Assembly (NCBI RefSeq): GCF_000425545.1
Contig: NZ_AUDQ01000016.1
Span: 1 to 64,000 of the forward strand
Origin: Sporosarcina ureae DSM 2281
GTDB lineage: Bacteria > Bacillota > Bacilli > Bacillales_A > Planococcaceae
DNA: 64,000 bases
Reading direction: 5' to 3'
The notes beneath the pieces are model-generated. The model made no database searches. It was not told the DNA's origin and was given only the letters and a program-made list of their open reading frames with translations. The position numbers were made by a program, and so were the translations under genes. Each line of letters starts with the position of its first letter. Positions within the stretch are counted from its first letter, which is position 1. Positions 17,566-25,802 of the stretch are shown piece after piece.

Positions 17566-18519
17566 TTAATTAGAAACATTTGAAGTATTCACTTTGGCAA
17601 TACCAAGTCCCTCAGCACCTAATTCTGAAGTCTTCGCTTCAGGGCAGTAGCGCTTAATCATTTGAATACCAATAGAGGCTCTTCTAACACGCTCTTTGAC
17701 CAATGAATTATTCAGAGCCTCAAACTGCTGACCAGAAGGATACACATCTGGATGATTACGTAGACCAAACTTAATATATACAGGTGCAAGAACGCGAATG
17801 ATTTCTGGAATCTCATAATAACGAAGGAATCCTCCCAAATTATCCGGTGCTTCGATGTACAGATCAATTGGAATATCAATTGCCTGACGAATAGACGCCA
17901 GCTTTGATAAAGTCAAAGCCGTTGGTACATTATACGTATCAGCTCCAATATCTTGCATTAATTTTATGGATACAGGATTTGCCGAGCCGATTTGAACAGA
18001 AGCTTTTACAACGAAGTCCTCTGGCAATTGTCCTGCCTTTTTCATTTCCTTCGTCAAAAGCACTAGTCCTTCATCTGCTACAAGTGCACCGCGCAATCCT
18101 AAATCTGCACCGCGCTTAAGATCTTCCATCGCATAAACAAGCTGATCTGCACCTTCATGGCGATTACCTATCGATTTCCCCCCCGAAGTGAAAGGTTGCG
18201 CACTGATATCCCATGTGCCACGTGGACCTACAAACAAGCTAAGTTCAATTCCACGCTCAGCAGTAAGTTCGCACATCTCTTTGATTTCTTCATCTGTTTG
18301 AAGCATTATACCGCTTCCTTGAGATATTCTATGAACTGTAATCCCAAGACGGTCGAGTTCTTTTAAAGTCTCTTTTAAGGCAACAGGACCTTCAGTACTT
18401 GGTAGTTCGATTCTATACTGCGCCCCATCTGGGAAGCGCTTCGTGGATGTCGGTAATTCCTTTGAGTCAGTGGACGGATAACCTAGACTTTCTAATAACT
18501 TCCGGGATTCATTCATCAT
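17566..18519 (-). CDS. Conserved TIM-barrel-like protein of the U32-peptidase-like group
   Basis: 317 residues. LPTSTKRFPDGAQYRIELPS, LGITVHRISQGSGIML, SLFVGPRGTWDIS, DQLVYAMEDLKRGADLG, NVPTALTLSKLASIRQA, YIEAPDNLGGFLRYYE and KFGLRNHPDVYPSG are strongly patterned and recall proteins often labelled 'U32 family peptidase' in actinobacteria and Bacillota. The alternating helix/strand pattern suggests a TIM barrel. No protease function is implied. Its place between an aldehyde dehydrogenase and dehydratase subunits points to sugar-acid metabolism, for instance an epimerase or aldolase-like step (inference). Confidence 0.6.
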   Translation of the reverse strand: MMNESRKLLESLGYPSTDSKELPTSTKRFPDGAQYRIELPSTEGPVALKETLKELDRLGITVHRISQGSGIMLQTDEEIKEMCELTAERGIELSLFVGPRGTWDISAQPFTSGGKSIGNRHEGADQLVYAMEDLKRGADLGLRGALVADEGLVLLTKEMKKAGQLPEDFVVKASVQIGSANPVSIKLMQDIGADTYNVPTALTLSKLASIRQAIDIPIDLYIEAPDNLGGFLRYYEIPEIIRVLAPVYIKFGLRNHPDVYPSGQQFEALNNSLVKERVRRASIGIQMIKRYCPEAKTSELGAEGLGIAKVNTSNVSN

Positions 18520-18561
18520 AGTATATACCTTCCTTTATGGATAATTTAGGTTCTTTTACTT

Positions 18562-20028
18562 TTATGCCTTAATAAATACTGTCTTGATCTCCGTGTAAAA
18601 CTCTTGTGCTGCTTCTCCTTGTTCGCGTGACCCATAGCCCGAGCCTTTCATCCCACCAAATGGTGCTTGTAGTTCCACGCCTGCACTTTCAGCATTGATT
18701 CGAACCAGACCGACTTCAATTTCATCGATGAACTCCATGAGTGAACCTATATTGGACGTGAAGATGGAAGCGCTCAGCCCAAATTTCGTATCATTTGCAA
18801 TCTTGATTGCCTCCTCCACGTCGCTCGCCTCAATCAATGCGATAACTGGACCAAAAATTTCTTCTTGTGCAATTCGCATATCTGCCTTGACATTGTCAAA
18901 AATTGCAGGTGTTAGATAGAATCCGTTATCGAATTCATCACCGCTTAGAACTTCTCCGCCAGCAATCAATGTCGCACCTTCCGACTTACCGATTTCAATA
19001 TAGTCTTTTACTGTATCGAATTGGCCCTGACTAGCACATGGTCCCATCCAGATTTCGTCATTTAATCCATTTCCCACTGTAATTTTTTCTGTTTCAGCTA
19101 GCAATTTCTTTTTGAATACGTCATAGATAGCGCTTTCTACAACGACCTTACTAGTGGCAGTGCATTTTTGCCCCGTCGAACGGAAAGCCCCGCTAATTAC
19201 TGCTTCTACCGCATTATCAAGATCCGCATCTTTGGCAACTATAACAGGGTTTTTTCCACCCATTTCAATTTGGTATTTCACGCCACTTTCTGCAGCCCAT
19301 TTAGCTACTGATTTCCCTATATTTTCTGATCCTGTGAAAGTAATCGCGTTCAAAGATGAATGCTCAATCATCCCTTGTCCAATAACTGATCCAGAACCTA
19401 CGATGAAGTTTAAGACACCTTTAGGTAGTCCTGCTTTTGCAAAACATTCGATAATCTTGGCAGCAGTAACTGAAGCTTCTGTCGCTGGTTTGAACACAAC
19501 AGTATTTCCATAAACAAGAGCAGGTGCCAATTTCCAAATCGGAATAGCTACTGGGAAATTCCAAGGAGTAATGATCCCTACTACGCCAGCTGGTACGCGC
19601 CTTGTGAACATTAACGCATCTTTGTCAGAAGCAGGAATGACATCCCCATTCTTTCTCATACCTTCTCCTGCATAGTATCTTAGGATTGCAACACCACGAG
19701 CTGTTTCACCTTTTGCTTCTGGAAGTGTTTTCCCCATCTCCCTAGTAGCAGTTTCTGCGATATCGTCGATATTCTGCTCGATGATATCTGCTACTTTAAA
19801 CAAAAACTGCCCTCTTGCATGTTGACCAATTTTTCTCCATGCACTCTTAGCATCCTCGGCAGCTTTGAATGCCTTGTCCAAATCTTCTTGAGTAGATTTC
19901 TGTACATAGCCTACTACCTCGTTCTTATTCATAGGGCTAATACTCTCTAGTACTTCATTCGACTGTGATGAAACCCATTCATTGTTGATAAAGTTCTTGA
20001 ACGTTGCACTATTATTTTTAGTAACCAT
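18562..20028 (-). CDS. Aldehyde dehydrogenase, alpha-ketoglutaric semialdehyde type
   Basis: 488 residues. Visible motifs: [31 protein letters not shown], the general-base Glu in [11 protein letters not shown], the nucleophile Cys in [21 protein letters not shown] and [17 protein letters not shown]. The pattern is closest to the YcbD/2,5-dioxovalerate dehydrogenase group, which oxidises alpha-ketoglutaric semialdehyde to alpha-ketoglutarate with NAD(P)+. That is the last step of the Weimberg route for sugar acids and fits the dehydratases nearby. Ribosome binding site GGAGGAA. Second gene after the IclR regulator. Confidence 0.88.
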   Translation of the reverse strand: MVTKNNSATFKNFINNEWVSSQSNEVLESISPMNKNEVVGYVQKSTQEDLDKAFKAAEDAKSAWRKIGQHARGQFLFKVADIIEQNIDDIAETATREMGKTLPEAKGETARGVAILRYYAGEGMRKNGDVIPASDKDALMFTRRVPAGVVGIITPWNFPVAIPIWKLAPALVYGNTVVFKPATEASVTAAKIIECFAKAGLPKGVLNFIVGSGSVIGQGMIEHSSLNAITFTGSENIGKSVAKWAAESGVKYQIEMGGKNPVIVAKDADLDNAVEAVISGAFRSTGQKCTATSKVVVESAIYDVFKKKLLAETEKITVGNGLNDEIWMGPCASQGQFDTVKDYIEIGKSEGATLIAGGEVLSGDEFDNGFYLTPAIFDNVKADMRIAQEEIFGPVIALIEASDVEEAIKIANDTKFGLSASIFTSNIGSLMEFIDEIEVGLVRINAESAGVELQAPFGGMKGSGYGSREQGEAAQEFYTEIKTVFIKA

Positions 20029-20053
20029 TTCTATTCCTCCAGTAGTTGTATAG

Positions 20054-20839
20054 TTATAGTATTGCAGCTTCCTTTGATACTTCTTGATATCCGGCTAGTT
20101 TCGATAAATTGGCCGCAAGTTTGATAATCTCTTCTTTTGCTGCCTCAAATTTATCTTCCCAGCTATTTGTGGGCATCGTAAAGCTAATACCTGCAATAAT
20201 TTGTTTTTCAAAATTATAGATAGGCGCAGCAACACAGTGAAAGCCTAAAGCAGACTCTTGATTCTCAACCGCATAGCCTTTCGTTTTTGCTAACGATACC
20301 TTGCTACAAAGTTCTTCAATATTAGACGTTGTAAATTCAGTCTTTTTATCCCACGTTTTAACAGGGAAAAGATCTTCTATTTCTTCTACCGTATGATTAA
20401 TTAATTGAACTTTTCCTACGGCAGATGCATAAGCTGGGAAACGCATACCTGGCTCCGTAACAAGCTGAACCCTTGTCTTCGCCTCTACCTTTCCTAAGTA
20501 CACAACATCATTACCTTCAAGCGTACCCAATTGAATATGTTCTTGAATATTGGACACAGCCTCTTGTGCTTCTTTATAGAAGCTCTGTATCAAATTGAAC
20601 TGACTCAAATACATTGAATTAAAAGTACCAAGGGTTGGACCTAGATTATAACTGTCTTTAGTAGTCTTGATGATCCAGCCTAACGTTTCTAACGTGTTCA
20701 GTAAGGAATAAAGAGAACTTTTATTTATCTCTAGCCTTTTCGATAAATCTATCAATCGTAATTCGTTTGGATGCTTACTGATTTCTCTTAGTATCAAATC
20801 TGCTCTTTCGATAGCAGGTACCCAGTATTTCTTGCTCAA
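20054..20839 (-). CDS. IclR family transcriptional regulator 1
   Basis: 261 residues. The N-terminal winged helix ([39 protein letters not shown]) is followed by an IclR effector domain ([49 protein letters not shown]). The start is TTG with AAAGGCGG eight bases upstream. It heads the unit running through aldehyde dehydrogenase, UxaA-type subunits and KdgT. IclR proteins of this kind (KdgR-like) usually repress such genes until a 2-keto-3-deoxy acid binds. An inverted repeat, GAAC-N3-GTTC, sits just before its start. Confidence 0.9.
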   Translation of the reverse strand: MSKKYWVPAIERADLILREISKHPNELRLIDLSKRLEINKSSLYSLLNTLETLGWIIKTTKDSYNLGPTLGTFNSMYLSQFNLIQSFYKEAQEAVSNIQEHIQLGTLEGNDVVYLGKVEAKTRVQLVTEPGMRFPAYASAVGKVQLINHTVEEIEDLFPVKTWDKKTEFTTSNIEELCSKVSLAKTKGYAVENQESALGFHCVAAPIYNFEKQIIAGISFTMPTNSWEDKFEAAKEEIIKLAANLSKLAGYQEVSKEAAIL

Positions 20840-20870
20840 TTTGATAACCGCCTTTCTGGTTTTTCATAGA

Positions 20871-20881
20871 GAACCTAGTTC
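20871..20881 (-). promoter_or_regulatory. Candidate IclR operator GAAC-N3-GTTC
   Basis: GAACCTAGTTC (one more A-T pair at the ends) lies about 32 bases before the iclR1 start, directly downstream of a TATATA on the minus strand. The same GAAC-N3-GTTC layout occurs upstream of the 35.4-kb unit. Confidence 0.45.
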
Positions 20882-21037
20882 TTTATATAAAACCCTAAAA
20901 CAACCTTATCATAAACGAACTAAAGTTACAATGATTACTTTTTATAAATTCAGAACATTTAACTCATTCAACTATATTGTTGTTATAACGGATGATCTTG
21001 GGAAGCGAGATACCTCATAAATCCACGCGAATCGAAT

Positions 21038-22078
21038 TTATTTACACGCAGTATTGTTATTCACTCTTTTCTTTCCAGTCAAAAACTCATACATATCTTC
21101 TTCAATTTCAATGCCTTCTACTTTTGCCTTCATCTGATTCTCAATCGATCTTTCTCCAGGAACGTATACTTTAGTGTGCCCAGGGGCTGGCTCACATGCA
21201 TGCAGTTCTTCTACAAACTGCTTCATCATACCGAGGAAGTATTCTTGGCCAACAAAGAATTCCGGATTGATTGCTAGGAAAAACTGACCTAACCCTCTAT
21301 TTTCCTTTAAATCCCCGTACATTGGCTTAATATGCTTACCGAATTGCCCTCCTGATAAAATACCAGAGAGAACGTCTACAAGGATAGCAAGACCGTAGCC
21401 TTTTGCTCCGCCCATGGGCTGCAAAGCTTTAACTTTGGCTGGATCATCTGTTGGAACACCGTGTTCATCAAGTCCCCAATCCATAGGAATCTTATTTCCT
21501 CGTTCCTTTTCAATCATGACTTTTCCGAATGCCACGTGACTCGTAGACATATCTAGTACAATCGGATGGCCTTCATGTGGGATACCTACCGCCAGCGGGT
21601 TAGCCCCAAGAAATGCAGATCTAGCTCCATATGGTGCTACGAGAGCATCCGCCTGTGCGAAAGTGATACCAATCACTCCTTCCCTAGCTGCCTGATCTGC
21701 ATAGTAGCCGAGCGCTCCGGAATGACTTGAATTAGAAGCTATAGATACACCAATGCCCTTTTCTTTAGAAATAGATATCGCTTCATTCATAGCTATTTTT
21801 GCGACGGCATGTCCTAACCCATTATCACCGTCCACTTTAACGATTACATCATTCACTGCTTCTATAGTAATTCGGGCATCCTTATTAATGCCGCCTTTTT
21901 GTATTCTGTCAATATAATGCTGTAACCTCATTATTCCATGGGATTTCACACCACGTGTATCAGCAAAAGCCAACACATCTGCAACAATACTTGCATGCTC
22001 AAGTGATATGCCACTCTCAACTAAACATTCAGCTATAAGTTGTTCCAATTGTTCCGACTTAATTTTTAAAGTTGCCAT
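21038..22078 (-). CDS. Malate/L-lactate dehydrogenase family (Ldh_2) oxidoreductase
   Basis: 346 residues. Family motifs: DTRGVKSHGIMRLQHYI, GDNGLGHAVA, SNSSHSGALGYYADQA (catalytic His), PYGARSAFLGANPLAVGIP, MGGAKGYGLAILVDVLSG. This NAD(P)H-dependent family reduces 2-keto acids to 2-hydroxy acids (for example YiaK on 2,3-diketogulonate, or ureidoglycolate dehydrogenase). In this operon it probably interconverts a keto and a hydroxy sugar acid. Last gene of the TRAP/dehydratase unit; ribosome binding site GAGGGGAG. Confidence 0.87.
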   Translation of the reverse strand: MATLKIKSEQLEQLIAECLVESGISLEHASIVADVLAFADTRGVKSHGIMRLQHYIDRIQKGGINKDARITIEAVNDVIVKVDGDNGLGHAVAKIAMNEAISISKEKGIGVSIASNSSHSGALGYYADQAAREGVIGITFAQADALVAPYGARSAFLGANPLAVGIPHEGHPIVLDMSTSHVAFGKVMIEKERGNKIPMDWGLDEHGVPTDDPAKVKALQPMGGAKGYGLAILVDVLSGILSGGQFGKHIKPMYGDLKENRGLGQFFLAINPEFFVGQEYFLGMMKQFVEELHACEPAPGHTKVYVPGERSIENQMKAKVEGIEIEEDMYEFLTGKKRVNNNTACK

Positions 22079-22102
22079 AAAAAGCTCCCCTCTTCAAAAT
22101 TA

Positions 22103-22138
22103 AAAGAGATATCTATGATAAAATAAATATCTCTTTTT
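22103..22138 (-). terminator. Intercistronic hairpin before the Ldh_2 gene
   Basis: AAAAGAGATAT and ATATCTCTTTT form an 11-bp AT-rich stem in the 67-base gap between the hydroxyacid and Ldh_2 dehydrogenase genes. The T-run is short, so it may attenuate rather than end transcription. Confidence 0.45.
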
Positions 22139-22145
22139 ATATTTT

Positions 22146-23105
22146 TCACACCACTTGATATGTGGGTACTGATCCTTCCAAGGCTTCGACAATGTTCCTA
22201 GCAGTCTTAGTACGCAACTCCTCCACTGCCTCAACTGAGTAAAAAGCACTATGCGGCGTAATATAGACATTGGAAAATCCCAATAATTCATGCCCCTCTG
22301 GTACAGGTTCAATCTCTACAACGTCAAGTGCTGCTCCCGCAATTTTACCGCTACGCAAACCTTGGATTAATGCCTCTGTCTCAATAATCGGACCTCTGGC
22401 TGTATTTAGTATGAAGACACCATCTTTTAAATCATTAACATTACCGAGATTAATCAAGTGATGTGTGTCTTTTACAAGCGGAACATGAAGTGAAATAACA
22501 TCAGATTGTGTTAACGCTTCATCAAGCTCTACTTTCTTTACATTATATTTCGCCATTTCCTCTGCTGAAACAAACGGATCATATCCTACCAATGTGAAGC
22601 CTAAAGGTTGGACTTTCTCAATTACACGCCTAGGAATCTTGCCGAAACCGATCACTGCAAATATGCGATTTTTGAATCGATAAACAGGCGGACTAATACT
22701 GAAATCCCAATTCCCGTTCTTTACCGCATTATTTAATTCCACGATCTTTCTTGACCAAGACATCAAAAGTGCCAACGCATGATTTGAAACCTCTTCGATT
22801 CCATAGTCCGGAACATTGCAAACTGCGATACCCTTCTGTTTAGCTACCTCAAGATCAATCGTATCCACACCCACTCCGTATCTCGATATGACTTTACAAT
22901 TCGTTAACTCATTCAGAACCTTAGCGTTTAGTGGAGCGTATTGGTTTATGATAGCATCTGCATCTTTAGCTGCTTCAATCACCTCTTGTTCTGTGCGGCA
23001 CTGAGCTTTGACAAAATTGATATCAAGACCGCTTTCCTTAAATACTTTTTCTTCATAATTCAATTTGTCAAATTCATAATCAGTTATTACTACTTTAAAA
23101 GCCAT
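22146..23105 (-). CDS. D-2-hydroxyacid dehydrogenase, CtBP-like
   Basis: About 319 residues from MAFKVVITDYEF, chosen for AAGGAGTG upstream. Segments: CKVISRYGVGVDTIDLEVAK, VPDYGIEEVSNHALALLM, LNTARGPIIETEALIQGL (catalytic Arg region), AALDVVEIEPVP (Glu), ITPHSAFYS (His). This is the C-terminal-binding-protein-like branch of NAD-dependent 2-hydroxyacid dehydrogenases. The nucleotide loop reads VIGFGKIPRR, with Pro where GxGxxG usually has its third Gly. It likely reduces a 2-keto sugar acid or glyoxylate-type compound. It is in the IclR2 operon. Confidence 0.85.
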   Translation of the reverse strand: MAFKVVITDYEFDKLNYEEKVFKESGLDINFVKAQCRTEQEVIEAAKDADAIINQYAPLNAKVLNELTNCKVISRYGVGVDTIDLEVAKQKGIAVCNVPDYGIEEVSNHALALLMSWSRKIVELNNAVKNGNWDFSISPPVYRFKNRIFAVIGFGKIPRRVIEKVQPLGFTLVGYDPFVSAEEMAKYNVKKVELDEALTQSDVISLHVPLVKDTHHLINLGNVNDLKDGVFILNTARGPIIETEALIQGLRSGKIAGAALDVVEIEPVPEGHELLGFSNVYITPHSAFYSVEAVEELRTKTARNIVEALEGSVPTYQVV

Positions 23106-23184
23106 AATAATCTTCACTCCTTATTGGATATCTTTCATAACATATAGTGAATATCTATCAGATTGAAAATCGTTCCAGTCGATA

Positions 23185-24084
23185 TTAATTCTCATTTCGA
23201 ACATACTCTGAAATAATAGACTTGATAGTATCAGATAAATAAGCTTCACTATTTATAAATGGTTTTCGATAACCAATTGGCTGATTCACAAACCAACGTT
23301 CATGTACAGCCAATTTCATCGTTAGGTAGAAGGAAGGGTGCAAGCTATAAATTTCCATCAACTTGCAGATTAGTATTTGATGTTTCTTTACTTCAGAGAA
23401 GTCTTCTTTTTGTATAGCTTCATATAAATTCAATGAAACTTCGGGCAGAAAGACTGAAGATCCATTAATACTTCCTGAGGCTCCATACAGTTGGGCATCT
23501 AATAGATGCTCATCAAAAGCACTGTACACATGGAAATTGTTCACTTTTTTGGCTACTTCGTCAATTACAGTCCGAATACGAGTCATGCTTGCTACGGTTT
23601 CCTTTATACCTCGAATATTCTGTACACTTTCCGCAAGTTGTTTTACGACTTCCACCGGAATCTCTTGGCCTGTCAGTTGTGGAATGTTGTATAAGTACAG
23701 GTCTATGGACAATGAGCCTGCAACTTCATAAAAGTACGTGTACATTTGCTCATCCGACATATTCCAATAGTATGGATTCACAACAAGCACTCCGTCAGCA
23801 CCTAACTCTTGAACGAGTTTTGACAATTCAATTGTTTCTTCCATTACTGTTCCGCCTGTCCCCACTAAAACAGTAATACGATTGTCGATATATGGAATAA
23901 TCTCCTTCAGATAACGCTGCTTTTCCTCCAGTGAAAAGTGAGGAAATTCCCCAGAGCTTCCTAATAACACTACACCATGCACTCCGTGGCTAATTAATTT
24001 ATCTATCGCTGTTTTATTCTTCTCAATATCAATTTGACCTAATTCGTCCAGTAACGTCACAACGGGAGGAATGATTCCCCTCAT
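23185..24084 (-). CDS. Dihydrodipicolinate synthase family lyase (sugar-acid aldolase/dehydratase)
   Basis: 299 residues, a TIM-barrel class I aldolase. GVHGVVLLGSSGEFPHFSLE is the substrate-carboxylate loop, LYLYNIPQLTG holds the catalytic Tyr and IRGIKETVASM the Schiff-base Lys. It is not the lysine-pathway DapA, given the context and divergent C-terminus. Family members act as 2-keto-3-deoxygluconate aldolase, 5-keto-4-deoxyglucarate dehydratase or N-acetylneuraminate lyase. Next to a KGSA-type dehydrogenase and FAH-type enzyme, a 2-keto-3-deoxy acid substrate is likely. Ribosome binding site AGGAGAGG. Confidence 0.87.
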   Translation of the reverse strand: MRGIIPPVVTLLDELGQIDIEKNKTAIDKLISHGVHGVVLLGSSGEFPHFSLEEKQRYLKEIIPYIDNRITVLVGTGGTVMEETIELSKLVQELGADGVLVVNPYYWNMSDEQMYTYFYEVAGSLSIDLYLYNIPQLTGQEIPVEVVKQLAESVQNIRGIKETVASMTRIRTVIDEVAKKVNNFHVYSAFDEHLLDAQLYGASGSINGSSVFLPEVSLNLYEAIQKEDFSEVKKHQILICKLMEIYSLHPSFYLTMKLAVHERWFVNQPIGYRKPFINSEAYLSDTIKSIISEYVRNEN

Positions 24085-24100
24085 AGGCTTACCACCTCTC

Positions 24101-24994
24101 CTAGTAATGAATCAAAACCATTTGCTCTTGAGCTTTGACACTGTTCCGTAAGATACCAATCTTTTCACTTGAGATTTCAATCGTGTCTCCATCCTGTAAA
24201 GTAAAATCGTTTGGCGGTACAATACAAGTACCTGTCATCAACGCTGTTCCTTCCAAGATATCGTTGTCATAGACTAAATAGTGAACCAGTTCATCAAGCT
24301 TCCGCTTTAATTGATTGACATAGGCAGTACCCTCGAATTTCAATTCATTATTCCTGTAAATTTTACACGTGATATCTATCGAATAAGGATCTTCGATTCC
24401 TTCAGGCATTAAAATCGCGGGACCTATTGAACCCGAATTCTTCCACACTTTAGCTTGGGGTAAATAGAGAGGATTTTCCCCTTCAATATCTCTGCAACTC
24501 ATATCATTACCCAATGTATAACCGATAATATCCTCTTTCTTGCCTACAATCAGAGTCAGTTCAGGCTCAGGGATCTGCCAATTCGAATCACTTCTGATAT
24601 AGACATCACTATTCGGTCCAATGATTCTGCGCGCTGTGGACTTAAAAAAGATTTCGGGACGTTTGGCGTCGTACACTAGATCATAGAACGTCAGATCCTT
24701 CTCATCTTCTTTCTTTGTTTCAAAGTTTCTTGCTTCTCTGCTCTTTTGATAAGTTACACCTGCCGCCCATACTTCGTCGGGTATAGTAGGCAATGTCAGT
24801 TCTAAATCGTCGAATGACAAGTCAGTTTTTTGAATATTCTCATCCTTTAGATATTGATTCGCCGTTCGATTCGACTCTTGCAAATTATAATAGAAGTCCG
24901 TATAGTTTTCTTCTTGGATTATATATACCTCTTCTTGTGATGTAACTAATGCTGTATGAATCTCTCCATTTTGACGAAATTTAATGTATCTCAT
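24101..24994 (-). CDS. Fumarylacetoacetate hydrolase family protein (2-keto-3-deoxy acid dehydratase-like)
   Basis: From MRYIKFRQNGEIHTALV, seven bases after AAGGAGAG and one base from the iclR2 stop. The FAH fold shows in VWAAGVTYQKSREAR, RPEIFFKSTARRIIGP, the metal ligands in PEPELTLIV and YTLGNDMSCRDIEGENPLYL, LMTGTCIVPP and LQDGDTIEI. Among FAH proteins the ARNFE and YDAKRPEIFFK stretches recall 2-dehydro-3-deoxy-D-arabinonate/fuconate-type dehydratases. With the IlvD/YjhG-type enzyme and KGSA-type dehydrogenase it would complete a Weimberg route from a pentonate to alpha-ketoglutarate (inference). Confidence 0.83.
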   Translation of the reverse strand: MRYIKFRQNGEIHTALVTSQEEVYIIQEENYTDFYYNLQESNRTANQYLKDENIQKTDLSFDDLELTLPTIPDEVWAAGVTYQKSREARNFETKKEDEKDLTFYDLVYDAKRPEIFFKSTARRIIGPNSDVYIRSDSNWQIPEPELTLIVGKKEDIIGYTLGNDMSCRDIEGENPLYLPQAKVWKNSGSIGPAILMPEGIEDPYSIDITCKIYRNNELKFEGTAYVNQLKRKLDELVHYLVYDNDILEGTALMTGTCIVPPNDFTLQDGDTIEISSEKIGILRNSVKAQEQMVLIHY

Positions 24995-24995
24995 A

Positions 24996-25769
24996 TTAGC
25001 TCTCCTTAGTAGATAAATTTGCACCTAATTCTTCTGAAATGCTATCCGCACATACTTTTAATAACTTTAAATATTCATTTTCTTTTTCTTTTGTAAAGTT
25101 ACTTTTTGGTGAAGATACGCTTACTGCTGCTACTACATCATACTTATGATCATAAATCGGCATAGCGAAACAAATGATTCCATACTCATTTTCTTCATCA
25201 TCCACCGCATATCCTTGCTTCTTAACCTTGGCTAGCTCTGTCATATAATCTGTGTGGCTTTGTATGGAATTTTCAGTTGCTTGAATGAATTCATAACCTT
25301 CTAATAGCTCTGTAAGGCTGTCTTTCGGCAAATACGCAACCAATACCTTGCCTACCGCACTACAGTGTAGCGGAACTTTCTTTCCGATTCTTGAATAAAT
25401 GACCAACGTATTGTTACCGTTAATTTTATCGATATAGATAGCTTCTTGATCTAATCGCTTCACCAAGTGGACTGTTTCATTTGTAGCTCTATTTAACGCA
25501 TCTAAATGACGGGATGAAACTTCCTTTAGACTTAGTTGACTAAGTAATAGGTTTCCACGCTCATATAGTTTCCACCCTAACGAATAATCTGCAGTTTGTT
25601 CATTTTGTGTGATATACCCATGTTCCTTTAAGGTCTTCAATAAAGCATGTACTGTACTTTTATTCAGTTCCAGTTTCGCGCTAATTTCCTTTATACTAAG
25701 TTCTTTATTCACTTCATCAAAGACTTCCAAAATTTTAATTGCCCTTACTACAGATTGAACAAGACTCAT
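24996..25769 (-). CDS. IclR family transcriptional regulator 2
   Basis: 257 residues. Winged helix: VVRAIKILEVFDEV, NKSTVHALLKTLKEHGYI. Effector domain: AIYIDKINGNNTLVIYSRIG, PLHCSAVGKVLVAYLP, GYAVDDEENEYGIICFAMPI. Only distantly related to IclR1, so probably a different ligand. It lies inside the catabolic operon, one base before the FAH gene and 34 bases after the IlvD-type dehydratase gene. Ribosome binding site AAAAGGTGAG. Confidence 0.9.
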   Translation of the reverse strand: MSLVQSVVRAIKILEVFDEVNKELSIKEISAKLELNKSTVHALLKTLKEHGYITQNEQTADYSLGWKLYERGNLLLSQLSLKEVSSRHLDALNRATNETVHLVKRLDQEAIYIDKINGNNTLVIYSRIGKKVPLHCSAVGKVLVAYLPKDSLTELLEGYEFIQATENSIQSHTDYMTELAKVKKQGYAVDDEENEYGIICFAMPIYDHKYDVVAAVSVSSPKSNFTKEKENEYLKLLKVCADSISEELGANLSTKES

Positions 25770-25802
25770 CTATCTCACCTTTTCATTGCTTATTAGCAAC
25801 TA

